From Phreatobacter aquaticus (GTDB lineage: Bacteria > Pseudomonadota > Alphaproteobacteria > Rhizobiales > Phreatobacteraceae), in NCBI RefSeq assembly GCF_005160265.1, contig NZ_CP039865.1, positions 1,574,828 through 1,638,827 on the forward strand: a stretch of DNA of 64,000 nucleotides. Direction: 5' to 3'. The translations under genes were made by a program, and so were the position numbers. The notes beneath the pieces are model-generated. The model saw only the letters and a list, made by a program, of their open reading frames with translations. It ran no database searches and was not told the origin of the DNA. Positions within the stretch are counted from its first letter, which is position 1. Every line of letters starts with the position of its first letter. Below are positions 44,964-51,944 of the stretch, piece after piece.

Positions 44964-45580
44964 GCGTCTAACGATTTAGGGACCCTGATCACTGTCCCCT
45001 GACGGGTGAACGCACCCTCCTTCTCCAGCACGGCGATTGTCCGGTAGAAGGCTTCCCGCGTCAGCCCGAGATCGGCAGCCGTATCCTGCAGCGTGCCCGG
45101 CAGGCAGGCTATGCCATCGGGGTCGGCGATGTGCTTGACATACAGCATGACGCGCCGCTTGGCCGACCGGACCGACCGAAGCTCTGCCCGCAGCCGCAGT
45201 TCCTGAAGCTGGCGCGCCATATGGGCGAGCAGGCCTTCCCCACTTGTTGGGTCGGCCGCGATGGCACGCAACAGGTCCTGCTTGGGAAAGACGCGAACCT
45301 GGGTCGGCTTGAGGGCAAGGGCGTCGCAATGGTAGCGATCGCCGAATAATGAGGCCTCGGCCAGGAAACCGCCGGGACCAGCGACCTGCAATGTGATCTG
45401 CCGGCCATCCTCGCTGTGCCGTTCCAGCCGCAGCTGCCCGGAGATCACCTGAAAGATGCCGGACGCCCGATCGTTCTGACGAAACAGATAAGCGCCGGCG
45501 GCAATATCGCGCTTCGGTAGGTTGGCAGTATCGAGGCCGAGAAGGCGGATTGCTAACGGCAATTGTTGTGCAGCTTCCAT
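44960..45580 (-). CDS. Crp/Fnr-family regulator 2
   Basis: The 206-residue protein has the cyclic-nucleotide-binding-type barrel (DIAAGAYLFRQNDRASGIFQ, GQLRLERHSEDGRQITL) and a C-terminal winged helix whose recognition helix reads LTREAFYRTIAVL. The Glu and Arg of the FNR pattern E-x-x-S-R are kept, but the Ser is Tyr. No Fe-S Cys cluster is present. ATG 45580 starts the conserved part. It overlaps the upstream DUF4395 gene by 28 bases. The ATGAT-N4-ATCAT boxes before the globin, the DUF4395 gene and the exporter are its likely targets, by position and by the changed helix. Confidence 0.84.
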   Translation of the reverse strand: MEAAQQLPLAIRLLGLDTANLPKRDIAAGAYLFRQNDRASGIFQVISGQLRLERHSEDGRQITLQVAGPGGFLAEASLFGDRYHCDALALKPTQVRVFPKQDLLRAIAADPTSGEGLLAHMARQLQELRLRAELRSVRSAKRRVMLYVKHIADPDGIACLPGTLQDTAADLGLTREAFYRTIAVLEKEGAFTRQGTVIRVPKSLDA

Positions 45581-46284
45581 TTCTCGGCGTGACCAATCGC
45601 GATGGCGAAGGCCGGCACGCGGCAACGCTCCGCCTCGGCAACGCTGTCCAAGCCTGGCGTGCTGATGGAGCGAGCCGCGGAACCGGGCATGGCAAGGACG
45701 ATGCCTCCCAGCAGCGCTATGAACATTGTCAGCGCTGCGAGCTGAGCGGGGCTGACACGTTGGATGTCCTGGCGCTGGTGGATCTCGCAGGCCCCGCCGG
45801 GGCAGAGTTGCGCCTTCTCGCGGTTGAACAGGTTGTAGACCGAGCAGCCGATGCAGATGCCGAAAGCCGTCTCGAAGAACAGGAATCCGATACAGGCGAG
45901 GCAGATCAGTAGGTTGATCGGCCCCCGGACGTCGTTGAGGACGACGAGGTAGATCATCAGGGTTGCCATCAGAAGTCCTATGGCCCAGGCAAATTGCTTC
46001 TGCGGCGCTCCTACGAAGTCAGGCTTCTGGTTGCGAACGAAGAACCGGCCGATGATGAGGCTCGGAGCGAATGCTGGATTGACCAGCACACGGAGTGCAA
46101 ACTCGACAAAGAAGGCGACCACGACAATGCGCGTCAGTCCAAAGTCGCCAAGATACCATGCCTTCAGAAATGCGGTGCCGGCAACGAGGAGAAGGATGCC
46201 GGCGCCCGCGCGAACCTCGCGCTCGTTGAGGACGGGCACTTCATATTCCGGACGCCGTTCGCCGAACTGAAATATCGAGGTCAT
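45553..46284 (-). CDS. DUF4395 membrane protein
   Basis: The 243-residue protein has at least four hydrophobic helices and the DUF4395 pattern: NEREVRAGAGILLL at the start, NPAFAPSLIIGRFFVRNQKP, and FGICIGCSVYNLF with two Cys facing the membrane, then CPGGACE. Its function is unknown in the family; it often neighbours thioredoxin-like or rhodanese genes. The tail after about residue 190 is an extra segment that overlaps the regulator gene. ATG 46284 is preferred to the adjacent GTG. It is the first gene of the distal minus-strand group and has an ATGAT-type box 70 bases upstream. Confidence 0.8.
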   Translation of the reverse strand: MTSIFQFGERRPEYEVPVLNEREVRAGAGILLLVAGTAFLKAWYLGDFGLTRIVVVAFFVEFALRVLVNPAFAPSLIIGRFFVRNQKPDFVGAPQKQFAWAIGLLMATLMIYLVVLNDVRGPINLLICLACIGFLFFETAFGICIGCSVYNLFNREKAQLCPGGACEIHQRQDIQRVSPAQLAALTMFIALLGGIVLAMPGSAARSISTPGLDSVAEAERCRVPAFAIAIGHAEKWKLHNNCR

Positions 46285-46354
46285 CACCTAGTCCAAACCG
46301 CTATGAGAAGGTCAAGCACTAGCGCTCATGTGGAGTAGTCAGCGAGAGAATCAT

Positions 46355-46368
46355 ATGATTCAGATCAT
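46355..46368 (-). promoter_or_regulatory. FNR-like variant box before DUF4395 gene (ATGATTCAGATCAT)
   Basis: It lies in a 16-base palindrome (TATGATTCAGATCATA), 71 bases before ATG 46284. It is the third ATGAT-N4-ATCAT site in this half of the island. Confidence 0.7.
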
Positions 46369-46416
46369 ATGAATAGAGCGGTCGGAGTCTCGGCGGCACA
46401 CAGGGGCCGTTACCGC

Positions 46417-46608
46417 CTTTCGATGATCACCCCTCTCCAGATACCCGGGACCGTCACCGCGCAGGACGACATAAATTGCCAGGATGACCAGCACGGTCAG
46501 CGTCGTCGATGACGCTAGCCCGAACAGCAGCGACACGGCCAGCCCTTGGAAGATCGGATAGGTCAGGATGGTGGCCGCACCGATCATCGAGGCGAGCGCG
46601 GTGACAAG
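46417..46608 (-). pseudogene. Fragment of an RND efflux transporter C-terminus
   Basis: About 60 codons read LVTALASMIGAATILTYPIF, then a Gly-Leu-Ala-rich helix and VLVILAIYVVLRGDG. This is the last transmembrane part of an RND-type pump. There is no start, and upstream sequence in the frame turns into transposase remnant, so it is a broken relic. Confidence 0.6.
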
Positions 46609-46702
46609 ATCGGCTTGAAGCGAAGCGCTCCAGCTTCGAGCGTCACATCGACGAGCATGCGCCCGGGCCCGCGGCCATAGCGAATTAGGGCCCGGGCTCA
46701 TT

Positions 46703-47055
46703 GCTAGTACTGGACGGTTGCGGCGATGGAGACGGCCGCGAGGAAGTTGACAGCGCGGCTGGCGTTTACGTCGCGGCAAAGCACTTAGGCTGGAAGTCCG
46801 CCTGCGCTCGACTGCGCTTGGAAGAGATCGCCCGAAAATCCTTGCGACCCCGCGGACATTGCGGTTGCTGAGTTTCTTGCGCGGGCAGTAGTCGACTGGC
46901 GCGTCGACCCAGACCCCACCGGACTTCCGGACATTGGCGATCCAGCTGATCACACGGCGGTCGTGCACACGCAACCTGCCTCACGTATCCGTCGGCAGGT
47001 GTGGCTCAATCCGTGCAAACTACGCATCCGTGAGCCAGAAGCGATCCCGATCCAT
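46703..47055 (-). pseudogene. Degenerate IS5-family transposase
   Basis: From ATG 47055 the frame reads MDRDRFWLTDA, stop, FARIEPHLPTDT, stop, then HDRRVISWIANVRKSGGVWV. This is the N-terminal part of an IS5-type transposase with two stop codons. A matching C-terminal end (NASRAVNFLAAVSIAATVQY) appears in another frame near 46705-46765. The middle with the catalytic residues is deleted. The element is dead. Confidence 0.7.
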
Positions 47056-47241
47056 CCGTGCTTCCTCCAGAAAGCCGTGAATCACACCGAGCCTACGAAG
47101 CCAGCCGCTTTATGGGTCCGAGCCCTAGCGCCAACTCAGACAAACGAAGGTCCGAAAAGCGCGCTGATCTGACATCCAAATTTGAGCGCAGAATTAAACA
47201 TAAAAAAGCAATGGCTATCTTGGTTTCCTGTTGATTGACTT

Positions 47242-48141
47242 CTATTTTGTCCGTCCTGGTAATAGTTCCTTCGCGTCGTTAAGATATTTTCGGATCGTAT
47301 CTGAATCAAGAGATATGCCTAATCGGTCGAGATCACCTGATATTTCTTGAGTGATTGGACTGCGACTCGCTTTTGGGTTGTAAGCATAACCCTTGATGGC
47401 CATGCCAATTATCATCTTAAGCATGCTATCCCGCTCCCTCATACCCGGAGGCGAGTCAGAGTTGGCCAATTCAAGCAGGGCAATGCGTGCATTCAAGTGA
47501 AAGATCTCATTTGACTGACGCTCACAGATGCCCTTCCAATCGGCGACGCGATGCCCTTGAGCAACCACTGCTTCTTCAAGTCCAGCTGGAATATTGATTC
47601 CATTTCGCTTTGCCCATTCGAGATAGTTGTTTGGTTCCTTTTTCTCGTCGATCTGCCCGGCCTTGAGGGAGCGCTCGATTAGGTCACGGACAGCAAGAAA
47701 CGATCGCAGGACGCTGGACTGCTCGCGGCTTTTCTCGGCAGTCTCGCGGGTCAACTCAGAGGGATTCCGTGCGACTAGAAGCGCCGCAGCTTCATCAGCG
47801 CTCCAATAAGCCGCCTTACTCCAGTGATCATATGTCTCTGGCGCTGCCGTAGCGGGAGGTACATTGGACCAGTGCTCACGTTCCAAGTTGGCCCTTCGCT
47901 CGTTATAGTGTGCCAGATAGAGGGAGAAAAGCTCGCTATCCGGCATAGCAAGTAATCGACTGTGATATGATTTTCCCGCCTGAAACTTCTCAGATATCCC
48001 TGTTTTGGGAAGCTTAATGCGAATTTTATCACTGGAAGGTGGGAACGTAGACGGATCCTCCATTTGTTTTATCCTCAAATACGTTGGATGGAACCAGTTG
48101 AGGAGACCATGGATGGCGAGCGCGCGCTTGGGAGTCTTCAT
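47242..48141 (-). CDS. AT-rich island gene of unknown function
   Basis: The 299-residue protein has no domain I recognise. It is hydrophilic and largely helical, and ends with ISGDLDRLGISLDSDTIRKY, which looks like a small helical DNA- or protein-binding end. Its base composition is clearly more AT-rich than neighbouring genes, a sign of separate transfer. It overlaps the P4-type integrase by 4 bases (ATGA), so it is co-translated with it. Genes in this position are often integrase accessory or defence factors; neither can be claimed here. Confidence 0.7.
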   Translation of the reverse strand: MKTPKRALAIHGLLNWFHPTYLRIKQMEDPSTFPPSSDKIRIKLPKTGISEKFQAGKSYHSRLLAMPDSELFSLYLAHYNERRANLEREHWSNVPPATAAPETYDHWSKAAYWSADEAAALLVARNPSELTRETAEKSREQSSVLRSFLAVRDLIERSLKAGQIDEKKEPNNYLEWAKRNGINIPAGLEEAVVAQGHRVADWKGICERQSNEIFHLNARIALLELANSDSPPGMRERDSMLKMIIGMAIKGYAYNPKASRSPITQEISGDLDRLGISLDSDTIRKYLNDAKELLPGRTK

Positions 48142-49379
48142 AGGTCAATCTGAGCGGAGCAATTGCTTGTCTTTAAGCGGCTCGCGATGCCTGTCCCGTC
48201 TTTCATGCCGCAGATCTCCGCTGCCCACCATTCCGCCATCCGCACCCGTTCATCCCAATAGGTAGCCCGGTGGTAGGCCCGGCGAACATCATCCGCGCCG
48301 ACATGACCGAGCTCAGCCTCAATGGCGTCAGCTAGCCACCGCCCACTCTCGTTCAACAAGGTCGAGGCTGAGGCGCGAAAACCGTGCGACGTCGCTTCAT
48401 CCTTGGTGATGCCGACCCGTCGTAGCGCAGCATTCAGTGTGTTCTCGCTGAGCGACCGGCTCGTGGTGTGCATCGCGGGAAAGGCCAGACGACCTTTGCC
48501 AGTTAGGCGATGGAGATCGCGAAGAAGTGTGACCGCCGCCGCCGGCAGAGGCTTCCTGTGCTCGCGTCGCATCTTGGTCCGCCTAGCAGGTATGGTCCAC
48601 GTTGCCCTGTCCAGATCGAACTCGGTCCATTCTGCCAATCTGAGCTCGCCGGGCCGCGGATAGAGCAAAGCCATGAGCTGAAGCGCGATCCGGGTAGTTG
48701 CCGCTCCAGGATATTCCCAGATCGATCTCAACAGGCCACCAAACGCCTTTGCCTCGGTAAGTGCTGCGCGGTGTACGACAGTCGGGGCAGTTAGCGCTCC
48801 CCGGAGCCCGAAGGTAGGATCATTTGAGGCAGCCGAAATCGCGATTGCGTATCGAAATACCTGACCGATTATCGCACGCAGGCGGCGGGCTGTTTCATAG
48901 TTTCCCTTGGCCTCGACCTTTCGAAGCGTGGCAAGGATCTCCACGGCTGTGATGTCGGCGATCGGCCTGACGCCCAAGTCAGGTCGCACCAAATCGACGA
49001 GCCAGCGCTTCTTGACAATTGTTGCAGGAGCTTTGCCCTCACGCACGGCCTTGGAAAGATATTCGTCGGCGACCGCGCCGAACGTCGTGGCGGTCGCGAT
49101 TTGTGCGCGAATCTTTTCAATCTTGGCATGATGGGACGGATCGGTCCCATTGCGGAGCAGCCGTTTTGCCTCATCACGCTTCTGGCGCGCCTCGGCGAGT
49201 GGAACAACCGGATACGGGCCGAGCGCGATGGTTTTTTGCTTCGCGCCGAATCGGTAGGATAGGCGCCAGAGCTTTGAGCCGGTAGGCGAAACTAGAATAT
49301 GAAGCCCGCCTCCATCGCTCACCTTCTGAGGCGTTGGTCGAGGGCGCAACCCTCTGATCTGAGCGTCGGAGAGCGACAT
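48138..49379 (-). CDS. P4-type tyrosine integrase (DUF4102 family)
   Basis: The 413-residue integrase has the DUF4102 arm-binding N-terminus (LSDAQIRGLRPRPTPQKVSD, GGGLHILVSPTGSKLWRLSY) and the catalytic set Arg242 (YPRPGELRL), His332 and Arg335 (SHGFRAS), His359 (LGHVG) and Tyr374 (RATYWDERV). This group typically integrates islands at tRNA 3' ends. It lies within 190 bases of tRNA-Leu, whose 3' end faces it, and is thus the likely agent of insertion. The AT-rich unknown gene follows in the same transcript. Confidence 0.93.
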   Translation of the reverse strand: MSLSDAQIRGLRPRPTPQKVSDGGGLHILVSPTGSKLWRLSYRFGAKQKTIALGPYPVVPLAEARQKRDEAKRLLRNGTDPSHHAKIEKIRAQIATATTFGAVADEYLSKAVREGKAPATIVKKRWLVDLVRPDLGVRPIADITAVEILATLRKVEAKGNYETARRLRAIIGQVFRYAIAISAASNDPTFGLRGALTAPTVVHRAALTEAKAFGGLLRSIWEYPGAATTRIALQLMALLYPRPGELRLAEWTEFDLDRATWTIPARRTKMRREHRKPLPAAAVTLLRDLHRLTGKGRLAFPAMHTTSRSLSENTLNAALRRVGITKDEATSHGFRASASTLLNESGRWLADAIEAELGHVGADDVRRAYHRATYWDERVRMAEWWAAEICGMKDGTGIASRLKTSNCSAQIDL

Positions 49380-49496
49380 TTGTTGGTATCCACGCAGCAG
49401 CCATGTTGGTGTTTATGGCGGTAGACCACAATAGGTACCAACAAAACCACTGGATGCAACTGCACTAGCCCGGACCGCATCGGACGACCAGACAAC

Positions 49497-49524
49497 AAAA
49501 AACCCCGGAAAACCGGGGCTTTTT
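49497..49524. terminator. Bidirectional terminator beside tRNA-Leu
   Basis: The core CCCCGG-AAAA-CCGGGG is flanked by A-run and T-run arms (49497-49524). It is the near copy of 20192-20223 and lies just past the tRNA-Leu 3' end, so it ends the tRNA transcript and also blocks reading into the island. Confidence 0.8.
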
Positions 49525-49538
49525 GTTGGGTCTCGGAC

Positions 49539-49581
49539 GATCTCGGATCATCTGAAACGGGAATTTGGTGCCCAGAAGAGG
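49539..49581. repeat. Right attachment repeat, overlapping tRNA-Leu 3' end
   Basis: It matches 20236-20278 at 42 of 43 positions and includes the last 16 bases of the tRNA. Because the tRNA sequence is complete here, insertion left a working gene on this side and a duplicate of its end on the far side. Confidence 0.88.
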
Positions 49582-49650
49582 ACTCGAACCTCCACGCCTC
49601 GCGGCGCTGCTACCTGAAAGCAGTGCGTCTACCAATTCCGCCATCTGGGC
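49566..49650 (-). tRNA. tRNA-Leu (anticodon CAG)
   Basis: The 85-base gene with encoded CCA has acceptor arms GCCCAGA and TCTGGGC, the Leu-type D arm GCGGAATTGGTAGACGC, the anticodon loop TTCAGGT with CAG, a long variable arm and the T arm GGTTCGAGTCC. It is the insertion site of the nitrate island. Confidence 0.96.
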
Positions 49651-49751
49651 GACGGGCCGTGTCATAGCGACCCGAACCGGATGCGTCAACGCAGCAATCG
49701 CAACTTCGTCACATGTCCCGCCTTTCATGTGGGAAAGGCAGGACTTGTCGG

Positions 49752-50675
49752 TCAGTTGGTGAAGACAAACACCCGCTTGGGGACAAGCTCGCCCTGCTCG
49801 ACCTCGGCAATGGCGATCGGGTCGCCGGCAACCGACACCCAGACCGTGCCGTCGATCGGCGCATCGCGGCCGCGCACGATGGCCGACTGGCCGCGCGCAA
49901 GCCTCGCCGCCGTGTCGCGGTTGACCTTGACCTCGGGAACGTCGGCCAGCGCCGCCTCGACCGGCAGCAGCGCATCCTCGATCGTCTGCCCCTCGATCTT
50001 GCCATCGGCAAGCTCGCGCAGCTCCTCGAGCGTCACCGTGTCGTCCTCGCCGAACGGGCCGACGCGGGTGCGCCGGAGCGCCGTCACATGGCCGAAGCAG
50101 CCGAGATCGCGGCCGATATCGCGGGCGATGGCGCGGACATAGGTGCCCTTGCCGCATTCGGCCTCGAATTCGCCGGCAACGTCCGAGAAGGCGGTCAGGA
50201 CCAGGCTGTCGACGCTGATGGGGCGTGCCTCCAGCGTCACCTCCTCGCCGTCGCGGGCGAGATCATAGGCGCGCTCGCCGGCGATCTTCACCGCGGAGAA
50301 CTTCGGCGGCACCTGCATGATCGTGCCGGTATAGCGCGGCAGCAAGGCCTCGACCGCTTCGCGGGTCGGCCTGAGATCGGAGCTCTGCGAGACCTCGCCT
50401 TCGGTATCGTCGGTGGTGGTCTCTGAGCCCCAGGTGACGGTGAAACGGTAGGTCTTGCGGCCGTCCATGACGAAGGGGACGGTCTTGGTCGCTTCCCCCA
50501 GCGCAACGGGCAGCAGCCCGGTCGCCAGCGGATCGAGCGTGCCGGCATGGCCGCCCTTCTTGGCGTTGAACAGCCGGCGCACGGCGGAGACCGCGTGGGT
50601 CGAGGTCTGTTCCAGGTCCTTGTCGAGCACCACCCAGCCGTGAACGTCGACCTTCTTCGAGCGCGGCTGGTTCAT
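49752..50675 (-). CDS. truB: tRNA pseudouridine(55) synthase TruB
   Basis: The 307-residue enzyme has the TruB catalytic motif [19 protein letters not shown] with its nucleophilic Asp and further family marks ([26 protein letters not shown]). It makes pseudouridine 55 in the T-loop of tRNAs. It starts inside the end of rbfA (4-base overlap), the usual bacterial order rbfA-truB. The C-terminus includes a short PUA-like part ([20 protein letters not shown]). Confidence 0.95.
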   Translation of the reverse strand: MNQPRSKKVDVHGWVVLDKDLEQTSTHAVSAVRRLFNAKKGGHAGTLDPLATGLLPVALGEATKTVPFVMDGRKTYRFTVTWGSETTTDDTEGEVSQSSDLRPTREAVEALLPRYTGTIMQVPPKFSAVKIAGERAYDLARDGEEVTLEARPISVDSLVLTAFSDVAGEFEAECGKGTYVRAIARDIGRDLGCFGHVTALRRTRVGPFGEDDTVTLEELRELADGKIEGQTIEDALLPVEAALADVPEVKVNRDTAARLARGQSAIVRGRDAPIDGTVWVSVAGDPIAIAEVEQGELVPKRVFVFTN

Positions 50676-51097
50676 GACTGGTCATCCTCATCGGCTGCGC
50701 CCGCAGGCTTTCCGACATCGCGGCGCACGACCTCGCTGTCGAGCAGCCGGTCGATGCGCGAGCCCTCGTCGAACGACTTGTCGACGCGGAAGCGCAGGTC
50801 GGGCGCGAATTTGAGATTGGTGCGGTGGGCAAGCTCGCCGCGCAGGTAGCGCTTGTTCTGGGCCAGCGCCTGGATCACCGCCTCGGCGTCCTTGCCGCCG
50901 AGCGGCATGATGAAGCAGGTCGCGATCTTGAGGTCCGGCGACATCTTCACCTCCGGAACCGTGACGACATTCGCCGCCAGGACCGGATCGTGAATGTCGC
51001 CGCGCGACAGCACCTCGGAGAGCGCGTGTCGCATCAGCTCGCCGACGCGCAATTGCCGCTGCGACGGGCCCGTGCCCGTGTCGAATCGTTTGGCCAT
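50672..51097 (-). CDS. rbfA: 30S ribosome-binding factor RbfA
   Basis: The 141-residue protein has the single KH-like fold of Rbf[41 protein letters not shown] and [20 protein letters not shown]. It binds the small subunit late in assembly and is needed for cold growth in E. coli. It overlaps truB by 4 bases. An AAGGACAAG ribosome-binding site precedes ATG 51097. Confidence 0.95.
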   Translation of the reverse strand: MAKRFDTGTGPSQRQLRVGELMRHALSEVLSRGDIHDPVLAANVVTVPEVKMSPDLKIATCFIMPLGGKDAEAVIQALAQNKRYLRGELAHRTNLKFAPDLRFRVDKSFDEGSRIDRLLDSEVVRRDVGKPAGAADEDDQS

Positions 51098-51217
51098 GAT
51101 CTTGTCCTTCTTCCGGGATCGGACCGGAGCGAAGTGGAATGAGGAGGCGCCGCATACACCGGGAGGGCCCTCAAGCGCAACCGGTTTCCCAGTTCCGAGC
51201 GTTTGACCGGGCCGGTG

Positions 51218-51934
51218 TCAGTGGTCGGCGGCGGCCTTGATCGCCGCCTCGGCCTCGCCGATGGCCTCCGGCGTGCCGACATGCAGCCACAGCCCGTCGA
51301 GCACCAGGCCGTGCAGCCGGCCTGCGGTGAGCGAGCTGTTCCACAGCGCATTCAGGGAGAAGATGTCGCCGGCCTTCCGGCCATCAAAATCGGCCTTCCG
51401 CATGATCGCGGCGCCCGCATAGGCGAAGGGCGCGCGGTCACGCTCGCCGCGGCGCTCCAGCCGGCCGTTATCGTGCCGGAAGAAGTCGCCCGCGCCGTCG
51501 AAGCCGACGCTGCCGGCAAGCGGCGCCAGGAGCAGCAGGCTGTCCATGCGGGCGGGATCGAAGGCCTCGATCAGCCGGGTGACGTTGGACTGGCCGTGAT
51601 CGATCCAGAAGGAATCGGCGTTGCGGATGACGAAGGCCTCGCCGAGATGGGGCAGGGCCTGGGCGACGCCGCCGCCGGAATCGAGGATCGCCGCCCGTTC
51701 GTCGGAGATGACCACGCGCGGCGACTGGCGCGTCGCCACCGCCCGTTCAATCTGGTCCGCCAGATGGTGGACGTTGACGACCGTTGTCGTGATCCCGGCT
51801 TGCGCCAGCGGGTCGAGCACATGGTCGAGCAGGGTCTTGCCCGCAACCTCGACCAGCGGCTTCGGAATGCGGTCGGTGATCGGCCGCATGCGCGTGCCAA
51901 GGCCCGCGGCCAGCACCATGGCGCTGTCGATCAT
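51218..51934 (-). CDS. murU: N-acetylmuramate-1-phosphate uridylyltransferase MurU
   Basis: The 238-residue nucleotidyltransferase starts MIDSAMVLAAGLGTRMRPIT, the nucleotide-binding motif of sugar-phosphate transferases, and keeps IPKPLVEVAGKTLLDHV with the catalytic Lys and NADSFWID. Together with the kinase half of the upstream gene (AmgK type) it can make UDP-MurNAc from recycled MurNAc, bypassing de novo synthesis. ATG 51934 has GAGG upstream and lies 10 bases after the kinase stop, giving the amgK-murU order seen in Caulobacter and Pseudomonas. The related mannose-1-phosphate type is a less likely alternative. Confidence 0.85.
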   Translation of the reverse strand: MIDSAMVLAAGLGTRMRPITDRIPKPLVEVAGKTLLDHVLDPLAQAGITTTVVNVHHLADQIERAVATRQSPRVVISDERAAILDSGGGVAQALPHLGEAFVIRNADSFWIDHGQSNVTRLIEAFDPARMDSLLLLAPLAGSVGFDGAGDFFRHDNGRLERRGERDRAPFAYAGAAIMRKADFDGRKAGDIFSLNALWNSSLTAGRLHGLVLDGLWLHVGTPEAIGEAEAAIKAAADH

Positions 51935-51944
51935 GGCTGACGCC

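Larger units (their letters stand above)
46285..47241. other. Decayed region with transposase and efflux-pump remnants
   Basis: These 957 bases have no intact gene. They hold an ATGAT-type box, an RND fragment (46417-46608), an IS5-type transposase remnant (46703-47055) and, between these two, a pair of inverted G/C-rich arms (GCCCGGGCCC near 46660 and GGGCCCGGGC at 46688-46697). From 47160 the DNA becomes AT-rich, marking the next, foreign-looking gene. Confidence 0.65.
20236..49581. mobile_element. Nitrate-respiration genomic island integrated at tRNA-Leu(CAG)
   Basis: The element of about 29.3 kb is defined by 43-bp direct repeats at 20236-20278 and 49539-49581. The right repeat covers the last 16 bases of tRNA-Leu(CAG). 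A P4-type integrase lies next to the tRNA and a second tyrosine recombinase with AlpA- and excisionase-like genes lies at the left end. Cargo includes narK, narGHJI, moaA, carbonic anhydrase, an exporter, a truncated haemoglobin and two Crp/Fnr regulators. IS5 and RND remnants and an AT-rich gene near the right end fit repeated acquisition. The boundaries are inferred from the repeats; excision has not been shown. Confidence 0.85.

Noticed and set aside
46360-46974. A 204-codon minus-strand open frame
   Set aside because: It is a chance joining of IS5 transposase remnant and RND fragment, with different families at its two ends and none complete.
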